A DNA stretch of 64,000 bases from Herbidospora solisilvae (GTDB lineage Bacteria > Actinomycetota > Actinomycetes > Streptosporangiales > Streptosporangiaceae). The position numbers and the translations under genes were made by a program. Within the stretch, counting starts at the first letter, position 1. Every line of letters begins with the position of its first letter. The stretch spans positions 248,001-312,000 of the forward strand of contig NZ_WXEW01000006.1 in the NCBI RefSeq assembly GCF_009901565.1. Direction: 5' to 3'. Of this stretch, positions 1 to 12,567 are shown piece after piece. Below the pieces are notes generated by a model that saw only the letters and a list, made by a program, of their open reading frames with translations, did not search any database and was not told the origin of the DNA.

Positions 1-755
1 GTCTCGATCTCGGTCAGGCCCTTGCCGAGGGTGCGGATGACCCGCCAGCCGCCGATGTAGGTGCCGGCGGCGATGGCGGTGGCGCTGCACACGACCACCC
101 AGAACGGGGTGCCGGCGTGCTGGGTGATGGTGCCGTTGGCGATCAGGGCGAGGGTGATGATGCCCATCGTCTTCTGGGCGTCGTTGGTGCCGTGGGCGAG
201 CGACACCAGGGAGGCCGAGCCGATCTGGCCGATCTTGAAGCCCTTGGTGCGGGTCTTCTCGGCGACCTGCCTGGTCAGGACGTACACGAGGAAGGTGCCG
301 ACGGTGGCGACCGCGATGGCGGCGACCGGCGCGAGCACGGCCGGGATGATGACATGGGACATCAGGCCCTCTCCCTTGACGGCCTTGATGCCCGACGCGA
401 GCAAGGTGGCGCCGACCACGCCGCCGATCAGGGCGTGTGAGGAGCTCGACGGAATGCCGTAGTACCAGGTGATCAGGTTCCAGGCGAGGCCGCCGACCAG
501 TCCGGCGAAGACGACCGTGAGGGTGATCGCCCCGCTGTCGACGATGCCGTTGGCGATCGTGGCCGCCACCTTCAGCGACAGGAAGGCGCCGACGAAGTTC
601 AGCACCGCGGACAACGCGACCGCGACCTTGGGTTTCAGCGCTCCCGTGGCGATCGAGGTGGCCATCGCGTTCGCCGTGTCGTGGAAGCCGTTGGTGAAGT
701 CGAACGAGAGTGCCGTGATGACGACCACGATCAGGAGAACCAGGTCACCGTTCAT
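1..755 (-). CDS. PiT-family inorganic phosphate transporter (partial, C-terminus beyond window)
   Basis: Integral membrane low-affinity phosphate permease of the PiT family. The ATG at 755 opens an uninterrupted frame of about 250 codons that runs off the left edge. The two diagnostic repeats of the family are visible: FDFTNGFHDTANAMAT near residues 18-33, and HGTNDAQKTMG about 190 residues in. Long hydrophobic helices lie between them (for example GAITLTVVFAGLVGGLAWNL). The family couples phosphate uptake to Na+ or H+. The start is the first Met before the first membrane helix. The downstream neighbour is outside the window, so it is unknown whether a PhoU-like partner is co-transcribed. Confidence 0.9.
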   Translation of the reverse strand, partial: MNGDLVLLIVVVITALSFDFTNGFHDTANAMATSIATGALKPKVAVALSAVLNFVGAFLSLKVAATIANGIVDSGAITLTVVFAGLVGGLAWNLITWYYGIPSSSSHALIGGVVGATLLASGIKAVKGEGLMSHVIIPAVLAPVAAIAVATVGTFLVYVLTRQVAEKTRTKGFKIGQIGSASLVSLAHGTNDAQKTMGIITLALIANGTITQHAGTPFWVVVCSATAIAAGTYIGGWRVIRTLGKGLTEIE

Positions 756-826
756 ATTCACCGAGATTAGGGTGCGACGCCCGTTCTATGCCTTGAAACA
801 GGTCAATGCCCGATATTTATTTGGGG

Positions 827-2086
827 TCAACCTCGCCAGATGGGTGAGGGGTAGCCGAGGATCGGCGAGGGCGCCCGCCAGGGCTCGTGCAAGGTGGCCG
901 TCGGGACGTTCTCCAGCTCGGGCACGTAGCGGCGGATGTACTCGCCGTCCTTGTCGAACTTCTTGGCCTGGCGGACCGGGCTGAGCATCCGGTAGGGCCG
1001 GGTGTCGTTGCCGGTGCCGGCCACCCACTGCCAGTTGCCGTAGTTGTTGGCGACGTCTCCGTCGAGCAGCAGCTCCTCGAAGTGGTCGGCCCCCACGCGC
1101 CAGTCGATGCGCAGCGTCTTGGTCAGGAACGAGGCGACGATCAGGCGGGCCCGGTTGTGCATCCACCCTTCGGCGATGAGCTGGCGCATCCCGGCGTCGA
1201 CGACGGGCACGCCGGTCATGCCCTCGCGCCAGGCGTCCTCGACCTCCTTGTCGTGGCGCCACTCGCCCCGGCCGGGCCGGTAGTCGTCGCGGTTGATCCG
1301 CGGGAAGGCGAAGGTCACCTGGGCGTAGAAGTCGCGCCAGCAGAGCTGCCGGACGAACTCCTCCGAGGCCCCCGACCGGGTGGCCAGCTCCAGCGGGGAG
1401 ACGCAGCCGAACCGCAGGTAGGGGCTGAGCCGGGAGGTGTGGTCGCCGGCCAGGTCGTCGTGGCCGTCGGCGTAGTCGCGCAGGCAGTGGCGGAGCCAGA
1501 GGTCGAGGCGGCGGCGCACCTCGCGTTCGCCGCCGGGCAGGTGGGGCCTGCGGCGGGGCGGGGGGATGTCGCCGGGCCGCACCTCGGGCATGGAGATCGT
1601 TTCTGGGGTCTCCACGAGCGGCCGCCAGCGGATCTCCGACCAGGCGCGGTAGAAGGGCGTGAAGACCCGGTAGTGGTCGCCCGTGGCGGGCCTGAGCTGG
1701 GCGGGCGGGACGATCGTGATGCCGGGGAAGGTCTGGAAGCCGATGTTCTCCCGCGCGAACCGGCCCTCCCTCTTCCTGGCGCGGGCGGTGACGTCGCCGC
1801 TGGCGTAGATCGCGGTGGCGCCGGTCGCCGCCGCCACCTTCATCGTCTCCTCGACCACGTCACCGCGCCGGACCATGAGGTCGGCGCCCCGCTCGCGCAG
1901 GGACCGGCGCAGGTCTTCGAGGCACTCGGCGAGGAAGCCGGCGCGGCCGCGCGGGGGGATGGCCGGGTCGATCACGAACAGCGGGACCACCTGGCGCGCG
2001 TCCTGGCAGGCCTGGTGCAGCGCGGGATGATCGGTGATCCGCAGATCGCGGTTGAAGAGGACAATGATGACTTCCGGCACGACCAT
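827..2086 (-). CDS. phr: Deoxyribodipyrimidine photolyase (class I CPD photolyase family)
   Basis: FAD-dependent enzyme that uses blue or near-UV light to split cyclobutane pyrimidine dimers; 419 residues. The N-terminal Rossmann-like antenna domain starts VIIVLFNRDLRITDHPAL (residues 6-23). The C-terminal FAD-binding helical domain carries SRLSPYLRFGCVSP, LCWRDFYAQVTFAFP, a WMHNRARL motif and the NNYGNWQWVAGTGNDTRPYR block typical of class I enzymes. The ATG at 2086 is chosen because it sits directly before the first beta-strand. It is divergent from the LitR-like regulator, with a 78-bp gap. Together with the ECF sigma and the YbgA-like gene downstream of that regulator, this suggests light-controlled expression. 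A cryptochrome-like role cannot be excluded, but the class I motifs favour repair. Confidence 0.92.
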   Translation of the reverse strand: MVVPEVIIVLFNRDLRITDHPALHQACQDARQVVPLFVIDPAIPPRGRAGFLAECLEDLRRSLRERGADLMVRRGDVVEETMKVAAATGATAIYASGDVTARARKREGRFARENIGFQTFPGITIVPPAQLRPATGDHYRVFTPFYRAWSEIRWRPLVETPETISMPEVRPGDIPPPRRRPHLPGGEREVRRRLDLWLRHCLRDYADGHDDLAGDHTSRLSPYLRFGCVSPLELATRSGASEEFVRQLCWRDFYAQVTFAFPRINRDDYRPGRGEWRHDKEVEDAWREGMTGVPVVDAGMRQLIAEGWMHNRARLIVASFLTKTLRIDWRVGADHFEELLLDGDVANNYGNWQWVAGTGNDTRPYRMLSPVRQAKKFDKDGEYIRRYVPELENVPTATLHEPWRAPSPILGYPSPIWRG

Positions 2087-2164
2087 ACTTTCGTGAACGC
2101 CATGTGACCGGTTGCATCCGATCGTCGACCCCCTGCGAAAGCACGGGTGAGGAGGTAGGGGACT

Positions 2165-3094
2165 GTGCCGGAACGGGAACCGACAGCCCCGAGCTACGGC
2201 ATAGGCGCGGTGGCCCGGCGCTTCGGCCTGCCCGCCCCCACCCTCCGCACGTGGGACCAGCGCTACGGTCTGGGTCCCAGCCTGCGCACGGCAGGCGGCC
2301 ACCGGCGCTACACCGAGCTCGATGTGCGCCGGATCGAGGAGATGCACCGCCTGGTGCGGGCCGGCGCACCCGCGGCCGAGGCGGCGGAGGTGGCCCTCAG
2401 GATCCTGCGGCCCGGCTCCGCGCCCAGACGCCCGGCGGCCGAGGCTCCGCGCGCGGACGAGAGCCGGTCGCCCGCCGGGTGGGAGGAGCCCCTCTACTCC
2501 GTCACCCAGGTCGTGCGGGCCGCGCTGTCCCTCGACTCCTGGTTCGTCACCGCCGCCCTCGACAACTGGCTGCGTGAGCGGGGGGTCGCGCACACCTGGG
2601 ACCACCTCGTCATCCCGGTCTTCGCCGCGATCTCGCGCCGCCAGGACGACACCGGCGCCGGGATCGACCTGGAGCACCTGTTCTCCGAACGGGTGCTTGC
2701 CGCCCTCGCGCCGCTGGTCGAGCGGCCCGCCGCGCCGGTCCATCCGCGCCCGGTCCTGCTGGCCTGCGCCGAGGAGGAGCAGCACAGCCTGCCCCTGTTC
2801 GCGCTGGCCGCCGCGCTGACGGTGGAGCACCGCGTGGAGTGCCGGGTCATGGGGGCCCGGATGCCCTACGACGCCCTCGCCGACGCCATCCGGCGGCTCG
2901 CCCCTGCCGCGGTGTTCCTGTGGTCCCACCAGGCCGGCACCGGCGACCCGGCGCCGCTGGCCGGGCTGCCCAGGCTGCGCCCCGCCGCCGCCGTCTTCGT
3001 GGGCGGGCCCGGGTGGGGCGATCTCCCTGCGGGCGTCGTCCACCTGCGATCTCTTGACGACGCCATCACGTCGATCTGCGCTGTCCTGCGCTGA
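2165..3094 (+). CDS. litR: MerR-family regulator with B12-binding-like C-terminus (LitR/CarH type)
   Basis: Transcriptional regulator of 309 residues from a GTG start. Residues about 10-60 form a MerR winged helix (YGIGAVARRFGLPAPTLRTW, then GGHRRYTELDVRRI). The C-terminal 190 residues resemble the helical bundle plus Rossmann fold that bind adenosylcobalamin in CarH/LitR: an HTWDHLV segment, a downstream LEHLFSERV with the EH pair, and a possible axial-ligand His in EEEQHSLPL. In streptomycetes LitR and the sigma factor LitS control light-induced carotenoid and photolyase genes. Here a photolyase lies upstream and an ECF sigma gene follows 85 bp downstream, the same arrangement of functions. 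Actual B12 binding is inferred, not proven, because the canonical motif is only partly conserved. Confidence 0.75.
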   Translation: MPEREPTAPSYGIGAVARRFGLPAPTLRTWDQRYGLGPSLRTAGGHRRYTELDVRRIEEMHRLVRAGAPAAEAAEVALRILRPGSAPRRPAAEAPRADESRSPAGWEEPLYSVTQVVRAALSLDSWFVTAALDNWLRERGVAHTWDHLVIPVFAAISRRQDDTGAGIDLEHLFSERVLAALAPLVERPAAPVHPRPVLLACAEEEQHSLPLFALAAALTVEHRVECRVMGARMPYDALADAIRRLAPAAVFLWSHQAGTGDPAPLAGLPRLRPAAAVFVGGPGWGDLPAGVVHLRSLDDAITSICAVLR

Positions 3095-3119
3095 GCAGGG
3101 CATATTCCCGTCGAACCAC

Positions 3120-3160
3120 TTGCACCTCGCGCCCGACCGTGAGTAGGTTTTGAGTAGGTT
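3120..3160 (+). promoter_or_regulatory. Candidate promoter overlapped by two 11-bp-spaced direct repeats
   Basis: TTGCAC (3120-3125) and TAGGTT (3144-3149) are separated by 18 bp and make a plausible housekeeping promoter for the sigma gene at 3180. The 10-mer TGAGTAGGTT occurs perfectly twice, at 3140-3149 and 3151-3160, an 11-bp period. CarH-type MerR proteins bind tandem 11-bp direct repeats, so the upstream LitR-like protein is an obvious candidate ligand. The sequence differs from the published CarH repeat, so the assignment is inference. Confidence 0.45.
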
Positions 3161-3179
3161 CTCAACTCGGGGAGGTCGC

Positions 3180-3680
3180 ATGGACGGCGAGGAGATCGCG
3201 GTGACGGAGTGCTATCGGAGCCACGCGCCGCTGGTCCGCGGGTACCTGCGGCATTTCGTCCCGCAGCAGGACGTCGAGGACGTGCTGCAGATCGTGTTCG
3301 GCGAGGTCTGGCGGTCGCGCCGGCGATACGACCCGAGCCGCAGCCTCGAAGGCTGGGTGCTGGGCATCGCCCGCAACCGGGCCATCGACTACCTGCGGGC
3401 CCGCCACCCCGCGACCGTGCCGCTCGACGGGGTGCCCGAGCCGCGTGACCACGCCGACCCGGCCCGCCGGCTCGACGACCGCGACCAGGTGCGCCGCGCC
3501 CTGCGGCACCTGCCCGAGGTGCAGCGCGAGGCGATCACGCTGGCCTACTACGGCGACCTGACCCAGCGCGAGATCGCCGAACGCCTCGACGTGCCGCTGG
3601 GCACCGTCAAGGCCCGCACCGCGCGGGCGCTGCACAAGCTCTCCATCGTGCTGACCGATGTGCTGACCGAGGCCGCATGA
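3180..3680 (+). CDS. litS: ECF RNA polymerase sigma factor, LitS-like
   Basis: Sigma-70 family, extracytoplasmic-function type, 166 residues. Region 2 spans about residues 15-72 (DVEDVLQIVFGEVWRSRRRY and GWVLGIARNRAIDYLRAR). Region 4 is at about 105-155 (LPEVQREAITLAYYGDLTQR, then GTVKARTARALHKL). The ATG at 3180 follows a GGGAGG ribosome-binding site; an upstream in-frame ATG at 3150 would lie within the repeat-containing promoter. No anti-sigma gene is adjacent, which matches LitS-type factors controlled at the transcriptional level by a LitR-like repressor. The stop overlaps the next gene by ATGA, so the two are probably translationally coupled. Identification as LitS rests on context; the ECF family itself is certain. 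Confidence 0.88.
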   Translation: MDGEEIAVTECYRSHAPLVRGYLRHFVPQQDVEDVLQIVFGEVWRSRRRYDPSRSLEGWVLGIARNRAIDYLRARHPATVPLDGVPEPRDHADPARRLDDRDQVRRALRHLPEVQREAITLAYYGDLTQREIAERLDVPLGTVKARTARALHKLSIVLTDVLTEAA

Positions 3681-4618
3681 GACCCCGGGTCGGCGTGTCG
3701 AGTTGTCTCATCGGGGAGCCGGTCCGGTTCAACGGCGGGCACAGCCGCGACCGCTTCCTGGCCGGCGAGCTCGCCGACCACGTCGACTGGGTGCCGTTCT
3801 GCCCCGAGATCGAGGCGGGCCTGGGCACCCCGCGCGAGACGCTCCGCCTGGAGTCGCGCCCGGAGGAGGGCGAGCGGCTGATGCTGCGCAAGAGCCGCGT
3901 CGACCTGACCGCGACCATGCGCGAGGTCGCCGGCCGCCGGATCGCCACCCTCGAGGTCGACGGTTACGTCTTCAAGTCGAAGAGCCCCTCGTGCGGCATC
4001 CACGGCATCCCCGTGTACGAGGACGACCACCCCGTCCGCCGGACCAGGGGCGTCTTCGCCCAGCGCATCATCGACGCCTACCCGCTGCTGCCCGTGGAGG
4101 ACGAGGGCCGCCTCAACGACGCCGTGCTCCGCGAGCAGTTCGTCGAGCGGATCTTCGCGCACGCCCGCCTGCGTGTCCTGTTCGAGTCGGACTGGAGGCC
4201 GCGCGACCTGGTCGCCTTCCACTCGTGCCACAAGATGCAGCTGCTCGCCCACGACCCCGAGGGCTACCGGGCGGCCGGGCGGGTGGTCTCCCGGGCGGGC
4301 AGCGCCCCGAGGGAGGAACTCGAGCGCGACTACACGGTCGCCTTCCAGGGCGCCCTGGCCCGCAAGGCCTCGATCGGCCGCAACGTCAACGCCCTGCACC
4401 ACTGCCTGGGCATGGTCGGCCACGCGCTCGACGACGCCCGGCGGGCCGACCTGCGGGAAATCATCGCGGCCTACCAGGAGCACCAGGTGGCGATCACCGT
4501 GCCGATGACGCTGCTGCTGCACCACGCCAAGGGCGAGGCCGCCGACTACGTGCGCGACCAGACCTTCTTCGCCCCGTTCCCGGCGGATCTAAGGCTCCGC
4601 AACCACGTACCAAATTGA
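3677..4618 (+). CDS. DUF523 and DUF1722 domain protein (YbgA-like)
   Basis: A 313-residue protein of unknown biochemical activity. The N-terminal DUF523 half contains SSCLIGEPVRFNGGHSRD, a WVPFCPEIEAGLGTPRE segment and KSPSCG, with conserved Cys residues that could bind metal. The C-terminal DUF1722 (YbgA) half starts near residue 185 (HKMQLLAHDPEGYRAAGR) and includes SIGRNVNALHH. In Escherichia coli ybgA sits directly next to the photolyase gene phrB, and here the gene is four bases overlapped with the sigma factor and two genes from the photolyase. A role in light or UV stress is therefore likely, but the reaction is not known. Confidence 0.88.
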   Translation: MRPRVGVSSCLIGEPVRFNGGHSRDRFLAGELADHVDWVPFCPEIEAGLGTPRETLRLESRPEEGERLMLRKSRVDLTATMREVAGRRIATLEVDGYVFKSKSPSCGIHGIPVYEDDHPVRRTRGVFAQRIIDAYPLLPVEDEGRLNDAVLREQFVERIFAHARLRVLFESDWRPRDLVAFHSCHKMQLLAHDPEGYRAAGRVVSRAGSAPREELERDYTVAFQGALARKASIGRNVNALHHCLGMVGHALDDARRADLREIIAAYQEHQVAITVPMTLLLHHAKGEAADYVRDQTFFAPFPADLRLRNHVPN

Positions 4619-4644
4619 ACCACTAGCGTTACTTTTGTCAGGGA

Positions 4645-6450
4645 ATGCCGGATTTCATGGCCGACCTTCCCTTCCACGACCAGACCGACTTCGCCGACGC
4701 CGACCGGGGCTTCGCCGCCCGCCTCGATCCGGCCCTGATCAGGTCGGCCGACGGCCGGATCGTCTGGAACGCCGACGCCTACCGGTTCCTCGACCACGAC
4801 ACCCCCGGCTCCGCCGACCCGAGCCTGTGGCGGCAGAGCCGCCTGTGCGCCCGGCAGGGCCTGTACGAGGTGACCGACGGCGTCTGGCAGGTCCGCGGCC
4901 TCGACCTGTCGAACATGACCCTGATCGAGGGCGAACGCGGCGTGATCGTCGTCGACCCGCTGCTGTCCACCGAATGCGCCGTGGCGGCCCTCGCCCTCTA
5001 CCGGGGGTACCGGGGGCCCCGGCCGGTCACCGGCGTGATCTACACCCACTCCCACGCCGACCACTACGGCGGCGTGCGCGGCGTCACCGACGGCGCCGGC
5101 ATCCCGATCATCGCCCCGGCCGGCTTCCTGGAGCACGCCGTCGCCGAGAACGTCTACGCCGGCACCGCCATGGTCCGCCGCGGCGTCTACATGTACGGCC
5201 TGGCCCTTCCGATCTCCCCCGAGGGCCAGATCGGCTGCGGCCTGGGCCTGACCGCCTCGCAGGGCACCGTCAGCCTGCTCCCGCCGACGGTCGACGTCAC
5301 CACGACGGGCCAGCTCGAAACGGTCGACGGGGTCCGGATCGTCTTCCAGCTCACCCCCGGCACCGAGGCCCCGGCGGAGATGAACTTCCTGCTGCCCGAG
5401 AGGCACGCCCTGTGCCTGGCCGAGAACGCCACCCACACCCAGCACAACCTCGGCACGCTCCGCGGCGCCCAGGTCAGGGACGCCCGGTCGTGGTCGCGCT
5501 ACCTCAACCAGGTGCTCGACCTGTTCGTCCCGCACGCCGAGGTCGCCTTCGCCTCCCACCACTGGCCGACCTGGGGCCGGGAACGGATCACGAAGTTCGT
5601 CCAGGACCAGAGGGACCTGTACGCCTACCTCCACGACCAGACCCTGCGCCTGATCAACCAGGGCCTCACGGCGGCCGAGATCGCCGAGCGCATCGAGCTG
5701 CCGCCCGGCCTGGAGACGGCCTGGAACACCCGCGGCTACTACGGCTCGGCCAGCCACAACGTGAAGGCGATCTACCAGCGCTACCTCGGCTGGTTCGACG
5801 GCAACCCCGCCCACCTGTGGGAACACCCGCCGGTCGAGCAGTCGCGACGCTACGTCGAGTGCCTCGGCGGCCCCTCGGCCACCGTCGCGATGGCCACCCG
5901 CTACATCCAGGACGGCGACCTGCGGTTCGCCGCCACCCTGCTCAACCACGCCGTCTTCGCCTCCCCCGGCCACGCCGAGGCCCGCCGGAGGCTGACCGAG
6001 GTCTACACCCGCCTGGGCCAGAGCGCCGAGAACGGGGTCTGGCGCAACTTCTACCTGACCGCCGCCCTGGAGCTCACCGCCCGCCGCACCTTCCCCGCAG
6101 GCGCCGACACGGCCGCCCCCGACGTGCTGACCGCGCTCACCCTCGACCAGCTCCTCGACGCGGTGGCGGTCCGGGTCAACGGCCCGAAGGCGTGGAACGA
6201 GAGCCTGTCGATCGACTGGAACCTCACCGACACCGGGGAACTGCGCCGCACCACGTTGTCGAACGGCGCCCTGATCATCGGCCCCGGCGGCCCGGCCGAC
6301 CTCAGCCTGCGCCTGACCAAACCGGAGTTCCTCGCGGTGCTGAACGGACAGGAGCCGGGCGACCACGAAGGCGACCTGGGCGTGCTCACCCGGCTGCTGA
6401 ACCTGCTCGACGACCCCGACCCGGGGTTCGCCATCGTCACACCTGGATGA
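4645..6450 (+). CDS. Alkyl sulfatase / linear primary-alkylsulfatase (metallo-beta-lactamase fold)
   Basis: A 601-residue MBL-fold hydrolase related to SdsA1/BDS1 alkyl sulfatases, which cleave alkyl sulfate esters such as SDS to alcohol and sulfate. The zinc site is clear: THSHADHYGG around residues 132-141, the AENATHTQHN motif near 265 and SHHWPTWG near 311. A helical dimerisation domain follows, then a C-terminal SCP2-like lipid-binding domain (about residues 480-600, from TALTLDQLLDAV). No signal peptide is visible, so a cytosolic location is probable. The first ATG of the frame is used; a second Met is four codons later. The 3' end overlaps the convergent treZ by 14 bp. Confidence 0.9.
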   Translation: MPDFMADLPFHDQTDFADADRGFAARLDPALIRSADGRIVWNADAYRFLDHDTPGSADPSLWRQSRLCARQGLYEVTDGVWQVRGLDLSNMTLIEGERGVIVVDPLLSTECAVAALALYRGYRGPRPVTGVIYTHSHADHYGGVRGVTDGAGIPIIAPAGFLEHAVAENVYAGTAMVRRGVYMYGLALPISPEGQIGCGLGLTASQGTVSLLPPTVDVTTTGQLETVDGVRIVFQLTPGTEAPAEMNFLLPERHALCLAENATHTQHNLGTLRGAQVRDARSWSRYLNQVLDLFVPHAEVAFASHHWPTWGRERITKFVQDQRDLYAYLHDQTLRLINQGLTAAEIAERIELPPGLETAWNTRGYYGSASHNVKAIYQRYLGWFDGNPAHLWEHPPVEQSRRYVECLGGPSATVAMATRYIQDGDLRFAATLLNHAVFASPGHAEARRRLTEVYTRLGQSAENGVWRNFYLTAALELTARRTFPAGADTAAPDVLTALTLDQLLDAVAVRVNGPKAWNESLSIDWNLTDTGELRRTTLSNGALIIGPGGPADLSLRLTKPEFLAVLNGQEPGDHEGDLGVLTRLLNLLDDPDPGFAIVTPG

Positions 6451-8116
6451 TCGCCAGCGACAGCGGCGGCAGGTAGAGGTCCTGGCCGGTCAGGATGATC
6501 GCCTCGTCGGAGGCCAGCAGGATCCGGCCCGCGGGCACCCGGATCGGCACCGAGGTCTCCCCCAGGTTGGCCGCGACGCGGATCGAGCCGCGCTCGATCA
6601 CCACCCAGTGGCGGTCGGCGTCGTAGTCGACCTTGACCAGCTCGAACCGGGGGTCGGCCAGATCGGGGTGGGACTTGCGCAGCGCGATCAGGTCGCGATA
6701 CCAGCCGAGCAGGGCGGCGTGTTCCTCTTCGGTGTTCTCGGCCCAGTCGAGTTTCGACCGCCGGAACGTCAGTTCGTCCTGCGGATCGGGGGCCTTCCAG
6801 TCGTATCCGAAATCGACGAACTCCTTTTCCCTGCGTTCTCCCTCGGTCGAGGAAAGGGCCGGGTCGAAATGGTCGGTGAAGAAATAGAACGGCGTCGAGG
6901 CGCCCCATTCCTCACCCATGAAGAGCATCGGAGTAAAGGGCGAGGTCAGCACGAGCCCCGACGCCACCCACAGCTGGTCGACGGTCATCCGGTCGCCGGC
7001 CGGGCGGTTGCCGATCTGGTCGTGGTTCTGCGCGCACACCACGAACCGCCATCCGGGCAGCCCCGTCGCCGGGCGGCCGTGGGACCGGCCGCGGAACGAC
7101 GAGAACGACCCGTCGTGGAAGTAGGCCGAGGTCAGCACCTTGGCCAGCGAGGCCGGGCCGCCGAAGTCGGCGTAGTAGGCGTGGGTCTCCCCCGTCACGT
7201 TGGCGTGGACGGCGTGGTGGACGTCGTCGTTCCAGGTGGCGTGCAGGCCGTAGCGGGTGATCAGCCCGGGGTCGTTGAGGTCGGACTCGGCGATCAGCGT
7301 CAGCGGGCGGCCCTGGATGGCCGACAGCAGCTCGACCTCGACGGCCAGCTCCTCCAGGAAGTGGACGGCGCGCTTGTCGTGCAGGGCGTGCACGGCGTCG
7401 AGCCGCAACCCGTCGATGTGGTAGTCGCGCAGCCACTGGAGGGCGTTGCCGATGAAGTAGCGCCGCACCTCGTCGGAGCGCGGCCCGTCGAGGTTGACCG
7501 CGTCGCCCCAGTAGGAGCCCTTGTAGTCGTGTAAATAGGGCCCGAACCTGCCGAGGTAGTTCCCCGACGGGCCCAGGTGGTTGTAGACGACGTCGAGGAT
7601 GACGCCGATGCCGTTCCGGTGGCAGGCGTCGACGAGGGTCTTCAGCCCGTCGGGGCCGCCGTAGTCCTCCCGCACCGCCCACAGGTCGACGCCGTCGTAG
7701 CCCCAGTTCCGCTTCCCCGGTACGGGCGCCACCGGCATGATCTCGATGAAGTCGACGCCCAGGTCGATCAGGTGGTCGAGCTTGGCCACGGCGGCCTCGA
7801 AGGTGCCCGCGGGGGTGAACGTGCCGATGTGCAACTCGTAGATCACCGAGCCGCGCAGGTCGCGGCCGCGCCAGTTCTGGTCGCCCCACAGGAAGTGGTC
7901 GTGGTCGTAGGCCCGGCTCGGCCCTTCGACGCCGTAGGGCTGGCGGAGGGTGCGCGGGTCGGGGAAGGGGCCCTCGCCGTCGACGTACAGGGTGTAATCG
8001 GTGCCGTGGGGCAGGTCGGGGCCGCGCCACCACTCGCCGTCGGCCGTCAGGTCGCGGCGGTCGCCGTCGCTCTCGATCTCGACCCGTTCTGCCGTGGGGG
8101 CCCACACCTCGAACAT
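6437..8116 (-). CDS. treZ: Malto-oligosyltrehalose trehalohydrolase
   Basis: GH13 enzyme (559 residues) that releases trehalose from the maltooligosyl-trehalose made by TreY. An N-terminal beta-sandwich (FEVWAPTAERVEI) is followed by the TIM barrel. The catalytic nucleophile region is DGLRLDAVHAL, the acid/base lies in LIAESDLND and the third carboxylate in AQNHDQIGN. The family-specific YELHIGTFTPAGTF and VYNHLGPSGNY segments are present. It is the last gene of a three-gene operon: treY ends three bases upstream. The product, trehalose, is an osmoprotectant and carbon reserve in actinomycetes. Confidence 0.95.
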   Translation of the reverse strand: MFEVWAPTAERVEIESDGDRRDLTADGEWWRGPDLPHGTDYTLYVDGEGPFPDPRTLRQPYGVEGPSRAYDHDHFLWGDQNWRGRDLRGSVIYELHIGTFTPAGTFEAAVAKLDHLIDLGVDFIEIMPVAPVPGKRNWGYDGVDLWAVREDYGGPDGLKTLVDACHRNGIGVILDVVYNHLGPSGNYLGRFGPYLHDYKGSYWGDAVNLDGPRSDEVRRYFIGNALQWLRDYHIDGLRLDAVHALHDKRAVHFLEELAVEVELLSAIQGRPLTLIAESDLNDPGLITRYGLHATWNDDVHHAVHANVTGETHAYYADFGGPASLAKVLTSAYFHDGSFSSFRGRSHGRPATGLPGWRFVVCAQNHDQIGNRPAGDRMTVDQLWVASGLVLTSPFTPMLFMGEEWGASTPFYFFTDHFDPALSSTEGERREKEFVDFGYDWKAPDPQDELTFRRSKLDWAENTEEEHAALLGWYRDLIALRKSHPDLADPRFELVKVDYDADRHWVVIERGSIRVAANLGETSVPIRVPAGRILLASDEAIILTGQDLYLPPLSLAIIQV

Positions 8117-8119
8117 GTT

Positions 8120-12450
<4,331 letters not shown>

Positions 12451-12567
12451 CGCGGGAACTCTCTTTGCCCGCATATCGCGAGTTACTCCCACGGGCCGGG
12501 AAAACCTCGGTTTCGTGGAGAAACGGACGCGTTACAAACCAGCAACAACCTGGCAGAACAATCTTGT

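Noticed and set aside
745-770. PHO-box-like GTTCAT/ATTCACC at the phosphate transporter start
   Set aside because: The two half-sites overlap the start codon and lack the 11-bp repeat spacing of actinomycete PhoP sites, so the match is probably accidental.
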